Positions 25,248-37,875 of a DNA stretch of 64,000 nt are shown here, piece after piece; position 1 is the first letter of the stretch; each line of letters starts with the position of its first letter. The DNA lies in assembly GCA_016098155.1 (NCBI GenBank), contig JAAAJB010000030.1, positions 38,383 to 102,382 on the forward strand. The letters run 5' to 3'. A program made the translations under genes and the position numbers. This stretch comes from Actinomortierella ambigua. Its lineage: Eukaryota; Mortierellomycota; Mortierellomycetes; Mortierellales; Mortierellaceae. The notes under the pieces are model-generated. The model had not been told where the DNA came from. It searched no databases and saw nothing but the letters and a program-made list of their open reading frames with translations.

Positions 25248-26991
25248 ATGCACAATTCTTGCCAACGTGGCCCCCTCTCCAGTATGAAGAGCCCATCCTC
25301 CTCCACCTCCTCCTCTTCCTCATACTTCCTTCGTCTGCTCACCCTCGCCACCGCCATCCTGATTGTCTCTCTCCCAACCGGTAAGTCGTTATGAAAATGC
25401 GCTCATAGCGTCGTCGTGGGCACCCTTTTTTTCCGCCCTCCCGGCTTGCCCTCGGGCGTATCTATTTTCGCACTTGGCGTCCACATACAGTTTGCCAAGA
25501 TAGCGGAGCGATGACGATGTATTTTTGGCTGTGGCCTTCCCGTGTCCCCCTTCGACCCTTCCTGTCAACTCCACCCCCCCCCCTCTTGCCCCACCTTTTC
25601 TCCCCATTCCCGTATTCTCGCATTCTCGCCACCAGCTTATTACTCTATGGATCAACGCGCCTTTTGTGATGAAATCTCCCGGAGAAATAGAGAAATTATC
25701 GCAACTGTGTACTAAAACATTTTTTTTTTTTGCCCACCGGCCGCTGAAAACTCTCGTCTTAATAGCATCCTCGATCCCTCTGCCCTCCATCTTCAATCCA
25801 TCGCCTCCCACCCTCCCAAAGTCATTTCCATACCCTGTCGATGGCCCATTGCCTGCTTCTCGCCTCCAACCTGGCGATATTGTCTACAGCTGCCAACAGC
25901 CTAGTTCCTATGCCATCTCGTTCGACGATGGCCCCGGCCAATTGACCGATACTCTACTGGACTATCTCGATGACCAAGATGTCAAGGTCACCTTCTTCCT
26001 CAACGGCAACAATTGGAACTGTATTTACCGTAAGTCTTATTCCAAAAAAAGAACCCACTCACACTCGCACATTCACACCATGATAAATACCAACGCTGTC
26101 TCCTGGTTGGACGTAAAAAAGTCAGGAACGCATGTTTGAGAACGATGCCGGGGTTAAAGAATATCAAGCTCAGTTGCCTAGACATCTCTCGGGAGGTTGG
26201 TTTCACTCCATCTCTAACCTATCATTCTCTTGATGTTTTGGTTGGGAACTTTTCTTTTTTTTTTTTTTTTGTTTTCAGGTCCCGAAACACAACGACTGCT
26301 GAAACGCGCTTACAAGGCTCAGCATCAGCTAGCCGCACACCCGTGGTCACACCGCGATCTGGAGACACTGACCGATGACGAAATCCGCGCCGAGATGGAA
26401 AAGATCGAAACCGCCTTTCGCCAGATCCTCGGCGTGGTCCCGCGATACATGCGCCCTCCTTATGGCGAGCATTCAGAACGTGTTCGTCGCGTTCTTGCAG
26501 ATATGGGCTATATCCTTGTCCTCTGGGATGTGGATCTGCCCTTTGGCGGTGCTGCTGGCCCACATGATACCAAGACAGCCACATCTACATCCACACCCAA
26601 CACTTTGCCCTTGTCCTCCTCCCTTCCTCCCTCCTCGGCCAAGGATGGTGACAACAACCATCCGATGGTGCCTACGCTGGCCGATCTGCACTCCGCATTG
26701 CATCAGGAGCATCTGCACCAGCAGCAGCTAGCGCTGTCGGTGTCATCGTCTTCGCGCTGGGCAGATGCCATTCACGGCGTGCCTCACTTTACGCTCGATC
26801 GCGAGGGCATCTTTGCTGGTGGCGATGTTCACAACCCATCCAGCGAGTGGGCTGTCGAGTATGTCCAGCAGATTGGCCTCGACGTCATGCCCGTGGGCAC
26901 TTGTATCGGCGAAGACCCGCGCCACTGGTACAAGGAGATTGGCGAGCCCACCAACCTAGACGCTGTTCCTCACACGTGCAGCAATTTGTAA
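25248..26991 (+). CDS. Secreted or membrane-anchored NodB polysaccharide (chitin) deacetylase-like protein
   Basis: Predicted carbohydrate esterase family 4 enzyme that removes acetyl groups from chitin or related wall glycans. Exons 25248-25380, 25766-26029 and 26279-26991 join in phase to give 369 residues. A hydrophobic segment at about residues 27-43 acts as signal peptide or anchor. NodB motifs: FDDGP (97-101), HPWSH with both metal-ligand histidines (153 and 157), RPPYGE (191-196) and LWDVD (214-218). A roughly 80-residue low-complexity insert rich in Ser/Thr/His/Gln then follows, and the usual late HD motif appears only as GVPHFTLD. The end (VGTCIGEDPRHWYKE) resembles family members. 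The insert and the weak last motif leave activity uncertain. The tripartite fold and metal site look intact. Confidence 0.88.
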
Positions 26992-29900
26992 CATAGTCTC
27001 TTCTCTTTTTTTCCTACATGCATTCACATACCACACTTTCCATCTCTCTCTCTCCTTGCCCTCCCCTCCCCCGTCTCCTTTTCCCCCTCCTCGACTGTAC
27101 ATAGCTTAGACATCTTTGTATACTACCGTATGCGCATAATACCATTCTTCTGCCTCGTCCAGAGTGACGGCAAGGCCAAAAAAAATTGCGCCAACGTTGT
27201 TTGTTATCATGTCAGACTGCGGATGCACTGCCCTGTCATGCTATGCATGAGAGAGAGAGAATGGAGAAGGGGGAGGGGGAAAGGAGGACAGTGTGGTGGA
27301 CAGTGTGGTAGCGAAAACAACCAACGTGGGCAGAGACCAACCTATGACCCACATGGGGCTAATTTGCATGTCGCTCTCGAAACGAGGGCCAACATGTGGT
27401 TGGGTGGTGCTAGTGATATGATTGACAAAGAAACCTCACGCGTGCCGACAAAACTCACTACCTCGAGTTTTTGCTATGGGCCCGAATGACAGTAACAGGT
27501 GCGTTGCTACCGAACGAACCAGTCTCCATTCGCTGCATGTGTTGTGTGCCTTTGTGCACCTTCTTTGCCTTTGGTGTGACAACTCGTCCCTGAGAGCGTT
27601 GCGTCGAATCTATATCTTATTGGTCCCCTTTTCCTTTTTTCTCCCTCCCCCTCCCCTCCTTTCTCTTCCGTATCTGCCGCGAGAATCACATAGCCGCGAG
27701 AGTCGATTAGGAGTTTTGGGACATTGAGACAAAGAACTCGGCTTCCAGGACAAGGAACACAGCTTCCAAGACAAGCCCGCCCCTTCTACCTTTTAACATT
27801 CATACTACTTCGTATGGGGTGTAGAGTAAGCTGCTGTTTCTTATCAGTCAGTCACCTTCAAGATTGTTTCATATACTTACCTGCTGGACTCATTGTCACG
27901 ATGGCAAAGAATGGTTTGCCCAATCTGGCACCATCAACCCAGCCTTTATTTTTGTTTGCCGCATCCAATCCGTCTGTCATTACGGCGCTTTCGCTTGAAA
28001 GGGACGACACCTTGCTAGCCCCTTGAGGTATCTTACCCTTGGCGTTCCTTACACACCTTTATAGTGACACGCCTTTTTTTTAAAAAAAAAAATAAATAAA
28101 TAAAACGTTCCTAAATGACCTTTCCCCTAGTACCTCTACCAGCTATTTTGGCGCTCTTCCCACTTCCTTCTTGATGTCCTCTCGATCCTCTCGTCTCCAC
28201 CGCCGCCGTCTCTCCTCTATCCCAAATCGCGGAAGGTCTTTATCGCTGAGCCGACATATCGGTTGCCATGTCGCTGACGATTTTACTAGGGGGGGGGGGC
28301 TTTGATTCTCCGTTTTTTTTTGACGATACGAGCCAGATCCCCCAAGATGGCTATGAAGTTACTAAAGTGTAAGACGTACGTACTCTCACTTTTTTTTCGC
28401 GACCTTCACAGCCATCCAATCCGGCTTTCCCGCTCTTTATAACCTCAAAAATCCCGTTTGGTTTCATCAAGGTACAAAAAAGGTCATGGTATCAAGTTTT
28501 GACAGCCCTAAAACCTATCTCTCCCATCTCTCCCATCTCTCCCAAGGCTCAATTGTAAGACTTTCGAAAGAACTGGGGTGGATCCATGTATCCATAGAAA
28601 ATACCTGGAATTTTCTTTATCGTGTTTGCAAACTAACGACAAAATAACGCAGCACCAACACATGAAAGTAGCAGACATGATGGGTATTGCTACTGTTGAT
28701 GGCGTTGGCTTTGGCCTTACCTTGATCATGCCATCGAAGGCTTGCCAGACTTGTAATAAGCTGCCAAGTGGTGGTTAGGTGCTTCGAGACCCCTTTGGCA
28801 AGGAAACCAACACGTGCGAGAGCTTTGACTTGACAGCGGGTCAGAATATCGATACATGGATGTTGGGGCACTTGAGACACGCATAGTAGACGAACATTCT
28901 AGTGAAAGTGATATGCTCTTTTTTGTATATGCCTTGGAGAGTATATTTCGCGAGGAATACGTGGATGGAGGGAGGCAAAGCGGCTACCCCAACCTTGCCA
29001 GATTCATGCAAGGTATGGGTGGATTAGTGGGGTGGGGAAAGGCTAGCCCAAGGCTGCATGGGTGGGATGAGAAAGGATGCCAGATACTGCAGCGGCGCGA
29101 GACGAAACAATGTACAGTACTGCATATACAGATCTTTTTTACAAGACCGTAAGAGCAACCTTTTCAAAAAGTACAATTACATTGAAAATATAAGAGACAA
29201 ATATCAAAAATTTTATTGATGGAGGAGGACCTGGGAACCGAAATCGGGGAATCGTGCTATTTTGGAAAAATGAGAATCTTACGTTAAGATGAGAGGTATG
29301 GTGGAGACGCGCGCGTAAACGGCACAAAGTTTTCAAGAGGGGCCTTGTACACATGTGCACTCACAAGTCATGGTCATTGGTTCTGCAAAAGACGTGTGGG
29401 CTCAGCCCTGCTTTTTTTTTTTTTAGTGTTGGGGAAGGGGAGGGAGAGGGGGGGCGGGGAACAAAGCTACGTCGAGCACACAGACCATGCAACCCACTTT
29501 TTTTTTCCTTCGAGACGGTGCTGCTCTGAGCTACAATGTCCGCAGAGCCAGCTGGCGCAAAGATGTCGGGGCATTTCTACCCCCTGCTTCCTGCAGCATC
29601 TGCAATGTGCACCCACTAGCTAGAAACCCTCATTCAACCCCCCTGCCCTTGCCTTTTTGACTGCAGCACTCTAAACCCCCCCCCCTTCCCTTTTCTCCAT
29701 TTCAGAGCTCGCGGGGGAGATGTGAGCCAGATACCAATGCAATCTTGACTAAGGAGCGGGCGGGAGTGTGTGAGAGTAGGAGAAAAGGAGAAATGAGCAG
29801 AGAGGTGAACGATACATACAGGTTTTTTTCCCGATAGGATATCTGGAACGGTGCTCTCAAACCATGAGGTATGTACGTGAACCGAGTGAAAAAGGACAGT

Positions 29901-32900
29901 ATACACATTGCAAGGTTGCATGTCACCTAAGAGAGGCAATAGATGAGGAATGCTTTGGGAATACCTTTACCACTTGAGTCAATTAAAGAGTACATGCCTT
30001 GAGAAGCCAGCTAGATGTATTCGTACAGTACATGGATGGGCTCTTCTGACTTGACCAAGGCAACGAAATAGTGGTTGGAGCGTCATCAGGTTCTCAACAT
30101 GCAAGTTCACAGTCTCAGCTCCACCTCTCATCAAAGTCATTATTGTGAAAAAAAAGAAAAGAAGAAGCCGTATGTAGGATGCGCCAGAAAGAAATTATAT
30201 TCAGGTGGGGGGAGGGGGAGGGCTAAGATGCTTGTGCCAGTAGTTGGATTTCTGGAGCAGTAACATGTGTTCGCATCTTCATTCTCACCATAAATATCTT
30301 ATATTTCCCGCCTTTTGTACGACCAACTCTGCCTGTGTACACCGAGCGAGCTGTGGAGCAAGAGACAGAAAAGCAAAAAATACAGCTGTAGCACCACAGC
30401 ACCTGTGTACAGCAGGAGAATTCTTCATCCTTTCACGCGCTTCTGTCTCTCACGCACACTGACTGCCAGTATCCTCTTATCTCGTGGTCCCACATGCATT
30501 TTTTTTTCTCCACGGATTGTGCCTTGCGCACAATGTCCAGGCCCTCTTTGTCCCGTTAACAGGCGTGGAAGCTCACTCATGGTTTCCACACGCTACCTTG
30601 TTTCTTTTTTTCATGCGCCGAAACGACAGACTGAGACAGGATGGATACGTGCAGTAGTCTACTGCTGTACACTGTACTTCAGCTTGTTGCATGTGGGTGG
30701 GGGGGGGGTGGCGTGATGGCAGCGGCCAGCGGGAGCATCTTGCTTGCTTGAAAGGTACTACGCTTGTACATTTTTTTTTCTTTTTTGTGCTGTTCAGTAT
30801 TGTCTCGTAATTTCCGCGAGCCGGTGGCGACAACAACAATCAAATAATAAGAGTACATTTCCTACGCCTACCTTTTGGCATTCCGAGTGCCTATGCTTGA
30901 CACAAAGCAACCGTGCACACTACAACCTCGCTTCTGAAAATAGAATAATTACAGCTTAATTGTCTCTGTATCATCATCAAGACGATGCTGTGAATAGAAA
31001 AAAACAAAGGAGGGAAAGGAAGTGGAAGGTAGGGGAAAGGAGGTGAAAGAGGTCGCTCGAAGAGAGAAAAGGAGGGCTGCAATCGAACAAACCCCTGGTT
31101 ACTGTACACGTTCCCCCCCCCCTCTCATGTCCCGAGGAGGTGGCCCTTGGTAAAATCACAAGCTTATGCAAACAAGCAACTTTTGATGCCCTTGTGGGGT
31201 GGTAATTGTGGTAATGGCTAACCAGCCACGGCGTCAAAGGAAGGTGGTGTTGTGTTGTGTTCATAGTACAGATCATTACAGAAATAAGGTCTTGTCCACA
31301 TTCCGGATCAGCATGGACAAGGGACAAGGAGACTCACAAGATGGTTGACCACAAGCTCACCACCTCGCGGGAACACATATAATAAAAAAAACATGAACCC
31401 ACAATCCAGAGAATGCCTGCTACTGGCGTAAAGTCGCTTGTCGGGTGCTTCATATCCTAGCCATTGATTGTGTGTATATGCAAACAGAGTGAATCAGTCT
31501 ACAAGCGCAGACTACCATGTGTGTTCATCTTCCTCACAGGTCCGCATATGTAGGACTGGGCCCAACAACGATCGTGAATCGAATCACGCTTCCAGGCGAG
31601 ACGAAACCCAAAATCGAGGAAGGCTCTCTTTATTCGTGCGACACTATCGGGTAAAAGGGAGAGAGAAGGGAGAGAGAGAGAGAGAGAGAGAGCGAGAACT
31701 GCGTTCTCATAACCTACCCTTTCCTATCACACCCTTTGGTGACAAACGAACCTGTTCATGGGCAGCTCTTTCGATGTAAGAGGGACCAGGAACCGCTTGC
31801 TCCCAAGGATGGCGAACGGCTGTGGCCTCCTTAATTCTTGGCGAGAGAGAGGGGGAAAGGGGGAAAAGGGGGAAAATTGGTGGCAAGTACGGTACATACG
31901 AAACGGATAAGGTCTGTCTGTCTAAAAAGAGAGAAATTGAAGCCGTTGCGGGAAAAGAGCAGCAGCGTGATCAGACGCGTAACAGCCGGGTCGCTGTTTA
32001 AGTCAGCCATTTTTGGGGTAAAGCTCTGGTAAGTACACACACAGTTGTACAGTGTACACATACAATGACACTCCTCCGCCACCCTCCTCCAGACAGCTGA
32101 GCACTGGGAAGTAATCTACACACAAAAGAGGGCTCAGTCGTTGCTTGAGCTGCTGCTGCTGACATGACACACACACACACACACACACCTACACACACAA
32201 CCTTGCACATCGTAAAACACACCTACTCATGCCAAAGAAGAAAGTACACGGAATTGGCATCAACAACAACACACAATGTACCTTTTTCGCTTCGCTGTTC
32301 TTTTTTTACTCTTTTCTTCTCATCCTCATGGACCCCCTTCCCCTTCCTATCTCGTTTCTTCGTTGTGTACACTGTGTACTGTACTGTTGCCTCTAACTCT
32401 TCAACCAGCCAGCGTAAAAAAAAAAAAAGGATACGGCATTCAAAAACAAAAACCTTTAAACTTCAGAGCCTATCTGAATCGTAATTTGTCCAACAGGAGG
32501 GCCAGGTTGCTGCTGTTGGCAGGTGCCTGATCATCCTTTCTCATAGAGTTGAGCACTACCTCCTCCTCCCTCGTTGGCCGTTGGTTGGTTGGTTGGTTAA
32601 CTGGAGGATAGTATCAACGAGAACAAAAAAAAATGGTTGCCATCGTACGACAACCAGTATTCTTGTGCAGTTTTGTTATGAGGGCATGTCGCTCATTCCC
32701 CTTCTCCCCTACCTCAAAGACATATGCCAAATGTGAATGTAAATGAAAATGCAAGAAGTGTCACTTGTGTCTCTGTGTCTCTCTCTCTCTCACAGCACCC
32801 ACTGTGGGCATACCATAGCATGGTCAATGGCCATGTCGTTTACACACGAGAGCAAATGAGCACGGGAAATCGAAATCCCTGCTGTGCATCCTCGCCTTAC

Positions 32901-33389
32901 TCCCGCATCTTGGTGCCTCCCCATGGCTGTTGAATGTTGCCTTTGCAGAAAAACAGGCCGTACCCTGTTTGTGTGATGTTTTTTTTGTTTTTGTGTATAT
33001 TTTATTCTATTTCATACAATAATATTACTCGAGCTCTCGTGGAGACAAAGGCGGGAACCACCTCCCTCACTAGAGGGGCAAAGACCACCCTGTACATGCA
33101 GATGCCAAACGCTCCTCTTCAACCACGCTCCTTCCCCCCCCCTCCCCGAGGACCTTGGCTTCTTTAATCCTATAAAAGGCCGGTCATCTCCCATCCTTTC
33201 TGTCTCTTCAGCACTTTGCCCTCCTTCCAGCCCACACACCCCCAGCGGTCACCCCTTCCAAGCCTTTACGGTTCCTTTTGCATCTCTCGCCCTTACTTCG
33301 ACAGTCCAAGCCGACCAACACTCACCGTTCCTCCGACTTATACCCACTCCCACCTCACAAGTTCATATCCAGTCGACTCCATTGTCAAC
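26992..33389. other. 6.4 kb intergenic region, no supported gene
   Basis: No open frame here resembles a known protein or shows a convincing splice structure. The region has many homopolymers (G-run at about 28291, A-run at 28081, T-run at 29411), heptamer repeats (CTCTCCCAT at about 28517-28552), a GA run at 31670-31691 and a CA run at 32166-32188. It could hold unrecognised non-coding RNAs or lineage-specific genes that cannot be told apart from background by eye. Confidence 0.55.
33171..33178 (+). promoter_or_regulatory. TATA box of the secreted-protein gene
   Basis: TATAAAAG lies 219 bases before the ATG at 33390, preceded by a C/T tract and followed by a pyrimidine-rich leader (33186-33380), as in strongly transcribed fungal promoters. 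The start site is expected about 30 bases downstream, near 33200. The motif is seen directly; the strength is inferred. Confidence 0.7.
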
Positions 33390-34321
33390 ATGAAGGTCTT
33401 TGCCGTTTTCGCTTTCTTCATGGCCATGTTCGCCATGCTCTGCAACTCTGTCTCTGCCCAGGAGATGGTTGCTCTCGAGCGCCGTGCCCCCAAGGCTGGC
33501 TTCGATGCCTCGGTTGACCTGGTCCTCAAGGCCCACGCCGATATCGTTGCCAAGGTCTTTGCCGAAGTTTGCCAGGATGCCGATGTCTCTGCTGCCATCA
33601 AGACCAACCTCCGCCTTCAAGTCTCGTAAGGATCCACCCTCCCCCACCTTCGTTTCTCTCCCTCCTTCACCCTTCTCGCGTGCGTCCTGGAAAAAAAAGG
33701 GGGCGAATGGAAGTCTTGTAACTTTCCTCCCTCTTCCTCCCCTTGCAGGCACGCCCATGCTCCCTGCATGGTTCATTTATCTCCTTGGCTGGCATGCTAA
33801 TTCATACCTTTTTTTTTTAAAAAAAAAAAAAAAAAATCTCCAGTGGCTTCGTCAACATTGACTTTGGCATTGGTTCCCGTCTGAGCGCCGCTGTCCAAGA
33901 GTCGATCAAGGCTGCAGTCAAGGCCGAGGTGGATGCCGACATCAAGGCCGAATTCACCAAGAACCTGCGCGCCAACGTCCATGCTATCATTATCAAGCGC
34001 TGCCCCAAGAAGGACAACGTCTGCATCCGCGCCCAGGCCAAGAACATTGTCAAGGATGCCGCCAACCTGACGGTCAAGGCCTCGGCCAAGATCTCTGCCT
34101 CGATCCAGGCCAAGCTTGCTGCTCGCATCAAGACCGCTCTCGACATCCAGCTCAAGAAGTTCCAGTTCAACCTGATCGTTGTCAAGGTCAACATCACCGG
34201 CGATGTTGCCGTCTCCAAGTCCATTGGCTTCAAGTTCAAGGTCGCTGCCTCCGCCGTTGCCAAGGCCTGCGCCACCATCTCGGCCAAGCTGATCGCCCAG
34301 ATCCGCGCTGTCTGCGCTTAA
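33390..34321 (+). CDS. Small secreted Ala/Lys-rich helical protein, unknown function
   Basis: I do not recognise the family. Exons 33390-33625 and 33844-34321 join in phase (TC|T) to give 237 residues. A clear signal peptide (residues 1 to about 23, ending SVSA) is followed by a dibasic ERR at about 30-32, suggesting Kex2-type propeptide removal. The mature part is almost entirely Ala/Lys/Val/Ile with acidic residues spaced for amphipathic helices (repeated I/V-KA-A patterns such as SASIQAKLAARIK). Few cysteines are present (CQDAD, CPKKDNVC, KACA, AVCA). No transmembrane segment follows the signal. Third codon positions are strongly C-biased, as in FAS, and a good TATA box is present, so high expression is likely. 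It could be a wall-associated or effector-like protein. Confidence 0.85.
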
Positions 34322-34702
34322 AGCGTTAGCTGTAGATTCATACCCCCCCTCCCTTCTCTCTCTCTCTCTTTCTCTGTCTTTTCTCCGTCCGTATTCTTCC
34401 TCCTCCTCTTTCCTCACTGTAGAGAATATAAAACGCAATCGTAATCGTTCTTTTACACACCATCTTTGTCCCATTAAAATCATAGACGCCCTTTTTTTTG
34501 TGGATACCTGTTGGTTGTGGTATGTGGCCCCATCGCCACGAAGATCGTCGTGAAATATGAGCATGTATCCGACTAGCCCAATTTGGTCAAGTTTGATTCG
34601 CCACCATTTTTATTTTATTTTATTTTTTGCGTTCATGGAAACTTTTTTTTTTTCAGGACTCTCCACCATTGGTGATTAACAATTGGAACAACACCACAAG
34701 CA
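34322..34702. other. Short intergenic spacer between same-strand genes
   Basis: This 381-base spacer holds the 3' flank of the secreted-protein gene (TATAAAACG near 34428, ATTAAAATC near 34474) and the leader of the next gene. No separate gene is seen. Confidence 0.7.
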
Positions 34703-36351
34703 ATGCCGATTCAGACACTCGCCCAAAAGTCACTTCCATTCACCGCATTCCAGACCGTCTGGGTCCCCGGCACTAATCGCATCTGTGCCGTCGGAGCCAA
34801 CGATGCTGGATTCGGCGTCATTCAAGTTTACCAGGCACGCTCGCGCGCTATCTCCGTCACAAAGTCAAACTCATCTACATCCTCAGGAGCAGGAGCTGGA
34901 CAGCCGGCCTCTGCAAGGCTAGAACTCTACTCTGAGGTCGAAAAGCGTATCCAATTCAAGGCGGCCACGTTCAGGGCTTCGACTCAGCCTTCTCATCTCG
35001 TCACTGGTGACTTTGAAGGCCGGATAGGTGTCTGGTAAAAAAAAAAAAAAAAAAAAAAAATAGAGAGAGGTGACCTTGTTGAGGTTAGAGAATGCCAAGT
35101 GACTCGGAGCCCTTTTTAATTATCCATTACATCATTTTGTTCATTCTAGGGACTTGGAGCGCACAGAAGTACCAGTAACGATGATCAAGGCCCACGAGGA
35201 TGTGGTCAACTGTATCGATGGTGCAGGAGCATTTTCAGGGAGACCCGAGGTTGTTTCAGGCTGCAGAGATGGTAATTCATCCTTTACAGAATCGTACCAC
35301 CACATCAACAGACAACAAAGAAAAGAAAGATCTTCTCTTTGGGCGGAGCAAAATAATGGACATCATTTTAAAATCAGTTGCTCATATTCATCATCCCTCT
35401 CCCCCTTTTTCTTTGAATTTTCACAGGCGCCGTAAAAATGTGGGATTTGCGACAAAAGAGCGACCCTGTGTGCACGATGGTGCCTAAAAAGGGATACGAG
35501 CAGGACATTTGGACAGTTGTGATGGGCAATGCAACGTCAGTCGACGACCTGCATATTGCGGCAGGATATGATAATGGCGATATTCGAGTGTTTGATTTGC
35601 GCGCCGCAGCCAACCCAGTCTTTGAGACTAATGTGACGCATGGGGTATGTGGAGAATTTTTGTTTTCCTGCAGTGTGCAATCGAGATGGTCGACATTCAA
35701 AAGAAAGAAAGAGTTCCACTATGGTGATCTCTTAAACTCTAACCGCATTGCTTCTTTGTTGCATTGCTTCTTTGTATATCACCTACACTCTTGGTGTCTT
35801 TCATATGAAAGATTTGCTCGCTTGAATTCGACCGACGGGTAGGAACAGCAAGTCAGCTGGTAGCCACCGACCTGGAGGGATCCCTGCATTCGTTTGATTG
35901 GGTGAACAACCAAGTGCAGTCTATGGAGAGCATGGTGGTCCAGACCGGTGACGACAGCACGTTATGGCAAGTTCGCCATCTGCCACAATCACCTTCACAC
36001 TTTGCCGTCACCGATGGTGGTGGTCATGTTCACTTGTAGGTTTGCAAATCTTTGAAGATGAACTTTTGTTGTTGTTGACTTTCTTTAAACCTTCCCCTCC
36101 CCCCCACCACCACCCTGAGCAGTCTTCATGCCCTTGATTGAATCTCACTCATGAATGCTTCTCCAAACATTTTTTTGTATAGGTATTCACACGGAAACGC
36201 AAGCTCTAGCGTGAGGAAGCTCGAGTCCAAGCGGCTTGCGGGACAAGGCATTTTGACTCTCGAGTTTAACGAAGACTTGGAGGGTCTGTTTATCTGCAGT
36301 GATTTGGAGAACACACTAAGGCTTGGCTTGGTAGATATGAAGAAGGACTAG
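34703..36351 (+). CDS. DNAAF10: WDR92 / DNAAF10-like WD40 protein (Monad)
   Basis: WD40 adaptor of the R2TP/prefoldin-like chaperone system, known elsewhere for assembly of axonemal dyneins. Exons 34703-35034, 35150-35271, 35427-35644, 35812-36035 and 36183-36351 all join in phase, giving 354 residues (human WDR92 has 357). Family-like segments in order: GFGVIQVYQ, THLVTGDF-type HLVTGDFEGRIGVWDLER, KAHEDVVNCIDGAG, VVSGCRDGAVKMWDLRQKSDP, DIWTVVMGNA, AAGYDNGDIRVFDLR, ICSLEFDRR, LVATDLEGSLHSFD, LWQVRHLPQS and GGGHVHLY. The C-terminal blade is more diverged. The YDNGDI and EFDR motifs and the overall length separate it from generic WD40 proteins. Intron 1 begins with GT followed by about 24 A. 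All blades appear complete, so a functional protein is likely. Confidence 0.92.
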
Positions 36352-37865
36352 TCAAACAAAACAAAGAGTCGTACTGCCATCGTATGAAGGCGTTTCAAGA
36401 TGCGTCCCCCTCCTTGCCTTCTTTTGCGCGTTGGAGTTACTGTCGCGACCCTTGCTAGCGCCTACTGGCATTGTCCATGCGCTCCAACGGTCCGTGCATT
36501 TGTATGATTGAGCAAACCTTGGATGTATTTATTGCTATCTACTATATTAAGAGGAGGAGGAGGGTCTTCATATTGCCAATACCTCGACTCCCGAGGAACT
36601 AAAAAGAAGGGCTGGTCTCGAAGGCGATGCTCACATTTCAGAGCTCTGCTATGCCCGGCTGACACGAAAAAGGGCAGCAAATTGTTGTTCGACCTCATTC
36701 TTTAGTTTTGCATTTCATTTCTCTATCCACACCCCTGCCCTCAATTACCTTTTATGCGAACACACAAATAGTGAGCATTGAGAAGAAGGCCCATGTCAAG
36801 GGGTGACTTGTTGTTTTTATCTGTTCACCCAAACACGACTTGCCATCCATAGGGGGGGGGGGCAAGGAGAAAGAGAGGGAGAAGGGAGAAGGGAGAGGGA
36901 CAAGGTGGATGGTACCTGAAGGAGGCCTACGCCAGGTGTTTTTTCATTACTGCCCAGGCCCTGAGGCAGGTCTTGGTGACACTCTATGAAGGGATGCCAT
37001 TGGGCAAAGATAATTCTTCGGCCGCGGGCTGAGACGACGAGAATGACTTTACCAAACGTTCCTGGTTGCCCCCCCCCCCCGCCCATGCCTTTGCCCTGGG
37101 CGGTATCGTTCGATGGGAGGACAAAACTGCATGCATGGAGGAGAAACAAGGTTCACTGCATGTCTGCTTCAGCGCCTGCCTCGTTCTCTCAGTCTTCCTC
37201 TCTCGAACAAAGTAAACAACACACCCATCTGTTGGAAGAGAGGGCGAGAGAGAGGGTGGGATTGGTGGAAAGTTGGGAGGAACAGACTTCCCCTCCCCCC
37301 TTCTTCTTTCACACTATCGAGACACCTCCCTGTACAGACGTGTCTTTGAAGTGCCCACACATATAAACATTGTGCGTGTCTTTCCGTCTTCCCCCCCCCC
37401 TCCCTTTCTCCTCAATTGCCACAATTGCCACCTCATATTCCTATCACCCTTTGCTTCTCCTCGCCCTTCCAACTCCTCTAGGACCTGCCATCCCCTTTCT
37501 CCCCGCTTTCATTCATCTTCGTCCGTGTGGCTACCCTCTCCTTCTGTCGCGTTCAAGCGAGAGAGTAAGAAAGAAACAGCGTTCATTCCGTACATCCTCT
37601 TGGGAACCCCGCACCACGATCGACCAATTCCCTTGCCAACCAACCCTCTCCTTCTTTCATACTTTATCCGCGTCAGATCCCCACTGCGCTTCAATTAGCT
37701 TAATCGTCCTGTGAGTCCCCTCTTCCTTTTTGTTTTCGTTGCATGTAGACTGCCCGAGCTTTGTCATCCCCCCTCCGCCTCTCCTCTTCTCCTCGTTTTC
37801 TGACTAGCCTTTTTTTTTTTTTTTTTTTCCTTTTCTCTCTTTCCTCTTCCTCCCCCACCCCTTTT

Positions 37866-37875
37866 NNNNNNNNNN
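37866..37875. other. Assembly gap (10 N)
   Basis: Ten N bases are flanked by long T and C runs (37809-37828, 37900-37937). The unknown length is probably due to homopolymers. Confidence 0.98.
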
